Shown: piece after piece, positions 6,547 to 8,034 of the stretch
Numbering within the stretch: position 1 is the first letter of the stretch
Layout: each line of letters starts with the position of its first letter
Assembly: GCA_016794735.1 (NCBI GenBank)
Contig: JAEUJK010000652.1
Span: 1 to 8,034, forward strand
Source of the DNA: Gemmatimonadota bacterium
GTDB lineage: Bacteria > Gemmatimonadota > Gemmatimonadetes > Gemmatimonadales > Gemmatimonadaceae
Length of the DNA: 8,034 bases
Direction: 5' to 3'
Position numbers and translations under genes: made by a program
Notes under the pieces: generated by a model
The model's input: the letters and a program-made list of their open reading frames with translations, nothing else
The model's database searches: none
Told to the model about the DNA's origin: nothing

Positions 6547-8034
6547 ATGGAACTGCCCCTCACCCCCCTCGAGTTCGCTCGCCGGGCGCGGCGACTCTAC
6601 CCGGACCGGCTCGCTGTCGTGGACGGCGACCAGCGACTGACCTACCGCGAGTTCTTCGACCGGTGTGACCGATGGACCAGTGCCCTGCAGGGCATGGGGA
6701 TCCGGCCCGGCGATCGCGTGGCCTACATCGCCCCCAACACGCTGGCGCACCTGGAGGGTTACTACGCGGTGCCGGCGACCGGGGCGGCCATCGTCCCGAT
6801 CAACTATCGCCTGACGCCCGACGACTTCACGTACCTGATCACCCACAGCGGGTCGAAGGTCGTGTGTGCGCACGCCGATCATCTCGATGCCATCGATACG
6901 ATCCGCTCGCAGCTCCCGGGGGTGACTCACTTCGTGGCGCTCGAGGGCGGCGCGGGACGCGCGGGATGGATCGACTACGAGTCCACGCTCACGGCGTCAT
7001 CCGCGACGCCGCAGCGACCCGCCATCGCCGAGTCGGACCTGATCAGCATCAACTACACGTCGGGGACAACCTCGCGACAGAAGGGCGTCATGATCACCCA
7101 TCGCAACGCATGGGTGAATGCCGTCGGAACGCTCGTGCACCATCACATGACGTGCGACGAGCGATACGTGTGGACGTTGCCGATGTTCCACGCGAATGGG
7201 TGGACGTTCGTGTGGATCGTCACGGCCGTTGGTGGCACGCACATCTGCGTGCGCAAGGTGGAACCGGCCCGCGTGTTCGACGCGATCCGGTCGGAAGGCG
7301 GCACCATGTTGTGTGCGGCGCCCACGGTGCTGATCGGGATCGCGAACGCACCGGCGGAATTGCGCGCGGGACTGCCGCGCGGGGTGCGCCTCTTCACGGC
7401 CGGAGCGCCCCCGGCTGCGGCGACGATCGAGCGGATCGAGACCGACCTGGGCTGGGAACTCACGCACGTGTACGGGCTCACGGAAACCGCGCCGTTCATC
7501 ACGATCTGCGAACCGCGCCCCGAACATGAGGCACTCAGTTCCGCGGAGCTCGCGGTGGTCAAGGCGCGCCAGGGGGTGGAGCTGATCACCAGCGGCGAAC
7601 TCCGCGTGGTCGACGAGTCCGGGCGCGAAGTGCCGGCCGATGGCGCCACGTTAGGCGAGATCACCGTGCAGGGCAACGTGGTCATGAAAGGCTACTTCAA
7701 CGACCCGGACGCCACCAACGCCGCCATTCGCGACGGCTGGTTCCACTCGGGCGATGCCGCTGTGGTCCATCCCGATGGCTACGTCGAGATCCGCGACCGT
7801 ATCAAGGACGTGATCATCTCCGGAGGCGAGAACATCTCATCGGTTGAAGTGGAAGGGTGCCTCCTGCGACACCCGGCCGTGCAGGAGGTGGCGATCGTCG
7901 GGATGGCGGACGCCCAGTGGGGCGAGACGCCGCACGCCTTTGTGGTGTTGCGCGCGGGTGTCACGGCGACCGCCGACGAGTTGCGCGCGTTCACGCGCGA
8001 ACGGCTGGCGCACTTCAAGTGCCCGCGTGAGTGG
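6547..8034 (+). CDS. Acyl-CoA ligase, AMP-binding superfamily (3' end outside window)
   Basis: The reading frame from ATG 6547 is open to the window edge (496 codons). It encodes an adenylate-forming enzyme that activates a carboxylic acid with ATP and joins it to CoA in the cytoplasm. Visible motifs in order are the phosphate-binding A3 loop YTSGTTSRQKG (170-180), LPMFHANGW, the A5 motif YGLTE (309-313), the A7 motif FHSGD (399-403), and the hinge and A8 region RDRIKDVIISGGENIS, starting at 416. The A10 catalytic lysine lies beyond the edge, so roughly the last 30-50 residues are missing. The A3 loop has Ser and Gln where Gly and Pro are most usual. The MFHANGW and AVGGTH features resemble ligases of medium/long-chain or aryl acids; exact substrate cannot be read from sequence. 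There is no signal peptide. The ribosome-binding site is weak (AGG 11 bases before the ATG); an in-frame GTG at 6481 is possible but would add residues unlike the family. Confidence 0.92.
   Translation, partial: MELPLTPLEFARRARRLYPDRLAVVDGDQRLTYREFFDRCDRWTSALQGMGIRPGDRVAYIAPNTLAHLEGYYAVPATGAAIVPINYRLTPDDFTYLITHSGSKVVCAHADHLDAIDTIRSQLPGVTHFVALEGGAGRAGWIDYESTLTASSATPQRPAIAESDLISINYTSGTTSRQKGVMITHRNAWVNAVGTLVHHHMTCDERYVWTLPMFHANGWTFVWIVTAVGGTHICVRKVEPARVFDAIRSEGGTMLCAAPTVLIGIANAPAELRAGLPRGVRLFTAGAPPAAATIERIETDLGWELTHVYGLTETAPFITICEPRPEHEALSSAELAVVKARQGVELITSGELRVVDESGREVPADGATLGEITVQGNVVMKGYFNDPDATNAAIRDGWFHSGDAAVVHPDGYVEIRDRIKDVIISGGENISSVEVEGCLLRHPAVQEVAIVGMADAQWGETPHAFVVLRAGVTATADELRAFTRERLAHFKCPREW

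Noticed and set aside
5048..6640. A long open frame of 530 codons on the plus strand opposite the active M16 gene
   Set aside because: It mirrors the M16 gene in very GC-rich DNA, where stops are rare in the antisense frames. The translation is Arg/Gly/His-rich with no recognisable domain, and the M16 gene on the other strand has clear conserved motifs.
6672..7529. A 285-codon plus-strand frame inside the acyl-CoA ligase gene
   Set aside because: It is out of frame with the ligase, whose A3 and A5 motifs are encoded in the same stretch. Its product is Arg-rich and unlike any family I know.
1..8034. Mobile element, CRISPR array, toxin-antitoxin or phage-defence system
   Set aside because: No transposase, integrase, terminal repeats, regularly spaced repeats or known defence domains are visible. 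All five genes belong to ordinary housekeeping or envelope families.

Overview
The window is GC-rich (roughly two-thirds G+C), densely coding Gram-negative-type DNA. The gene content (a CBM9-like/DUF5916 outer-membrane protein, paired secreted M16 peptidases, a secreted TPR protein) and signal peptides ending in L/V-x-Ala followed by Gln suggest an environmental bacterium, perhaps Gemmatimonadota or a neighbouring phylum. That placement is an inference from style and family content; no marker gene is present.

Layout: (1) 1-141 is a leader with a strong GC-rich hairpin at the left edge (probable terminator of an upstream gene), a short AT-richer patch that may hold a promoter, and a good ribosome-binding site. 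(2) 142-2586 (+) encodes an 814-residue exported protein with an N-terminal CBM9-like domain, carrying a glycine-rich loop, and a C-terminal DUF5916 beta-barrel. (3) 2608-3465 (-) encodes a secreted tetratricopeptide-repeat protein, convergent with the first gene across only 21 bases. (4) 3466-3602 is intergenic and carries two strong inverted repeats sharing a GTGAC/GTCAC core. (5) 3603-5048 (-) and 5045-6391 (-) are a two-gene operon joined by a 4-base ATGA overlap. The upstream gene encodes a catalytically intact M16 zinc peptidase (HLFEH) and the downstream gene a homologue that has lost the zinc motif, the pattern of heterodimeric M16B enzymes. (6) 6392-6546 is a divergent regulatory region. 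(7) 6547 to the right edge (+) is an acyl-CoA ligase of the AMP-binding superfamily, cut off before its last catalytic motif.

Four of the five proteins are predicted to be exported, so most of the window concerns the cell envelope: an outer-membrane barrel, a probable periplasmic two-subunit protease and a periplasmic scaffold-like TPR protein. Whether they act together is not shown by the sequence. The ligase is cytoplasmic and metabolically separate.

I do not see an obviously new multi-gene system, mobile element, CRISPR array, tRNA or rRNA. The observations most worth a second look are the shared Gln at the predicted mature N-terminus of all four exported proteins, the paired inverted repeats at 3489-3569, the active/inactive M16 pair, and a recurring GTTAGG(C/T)G word.
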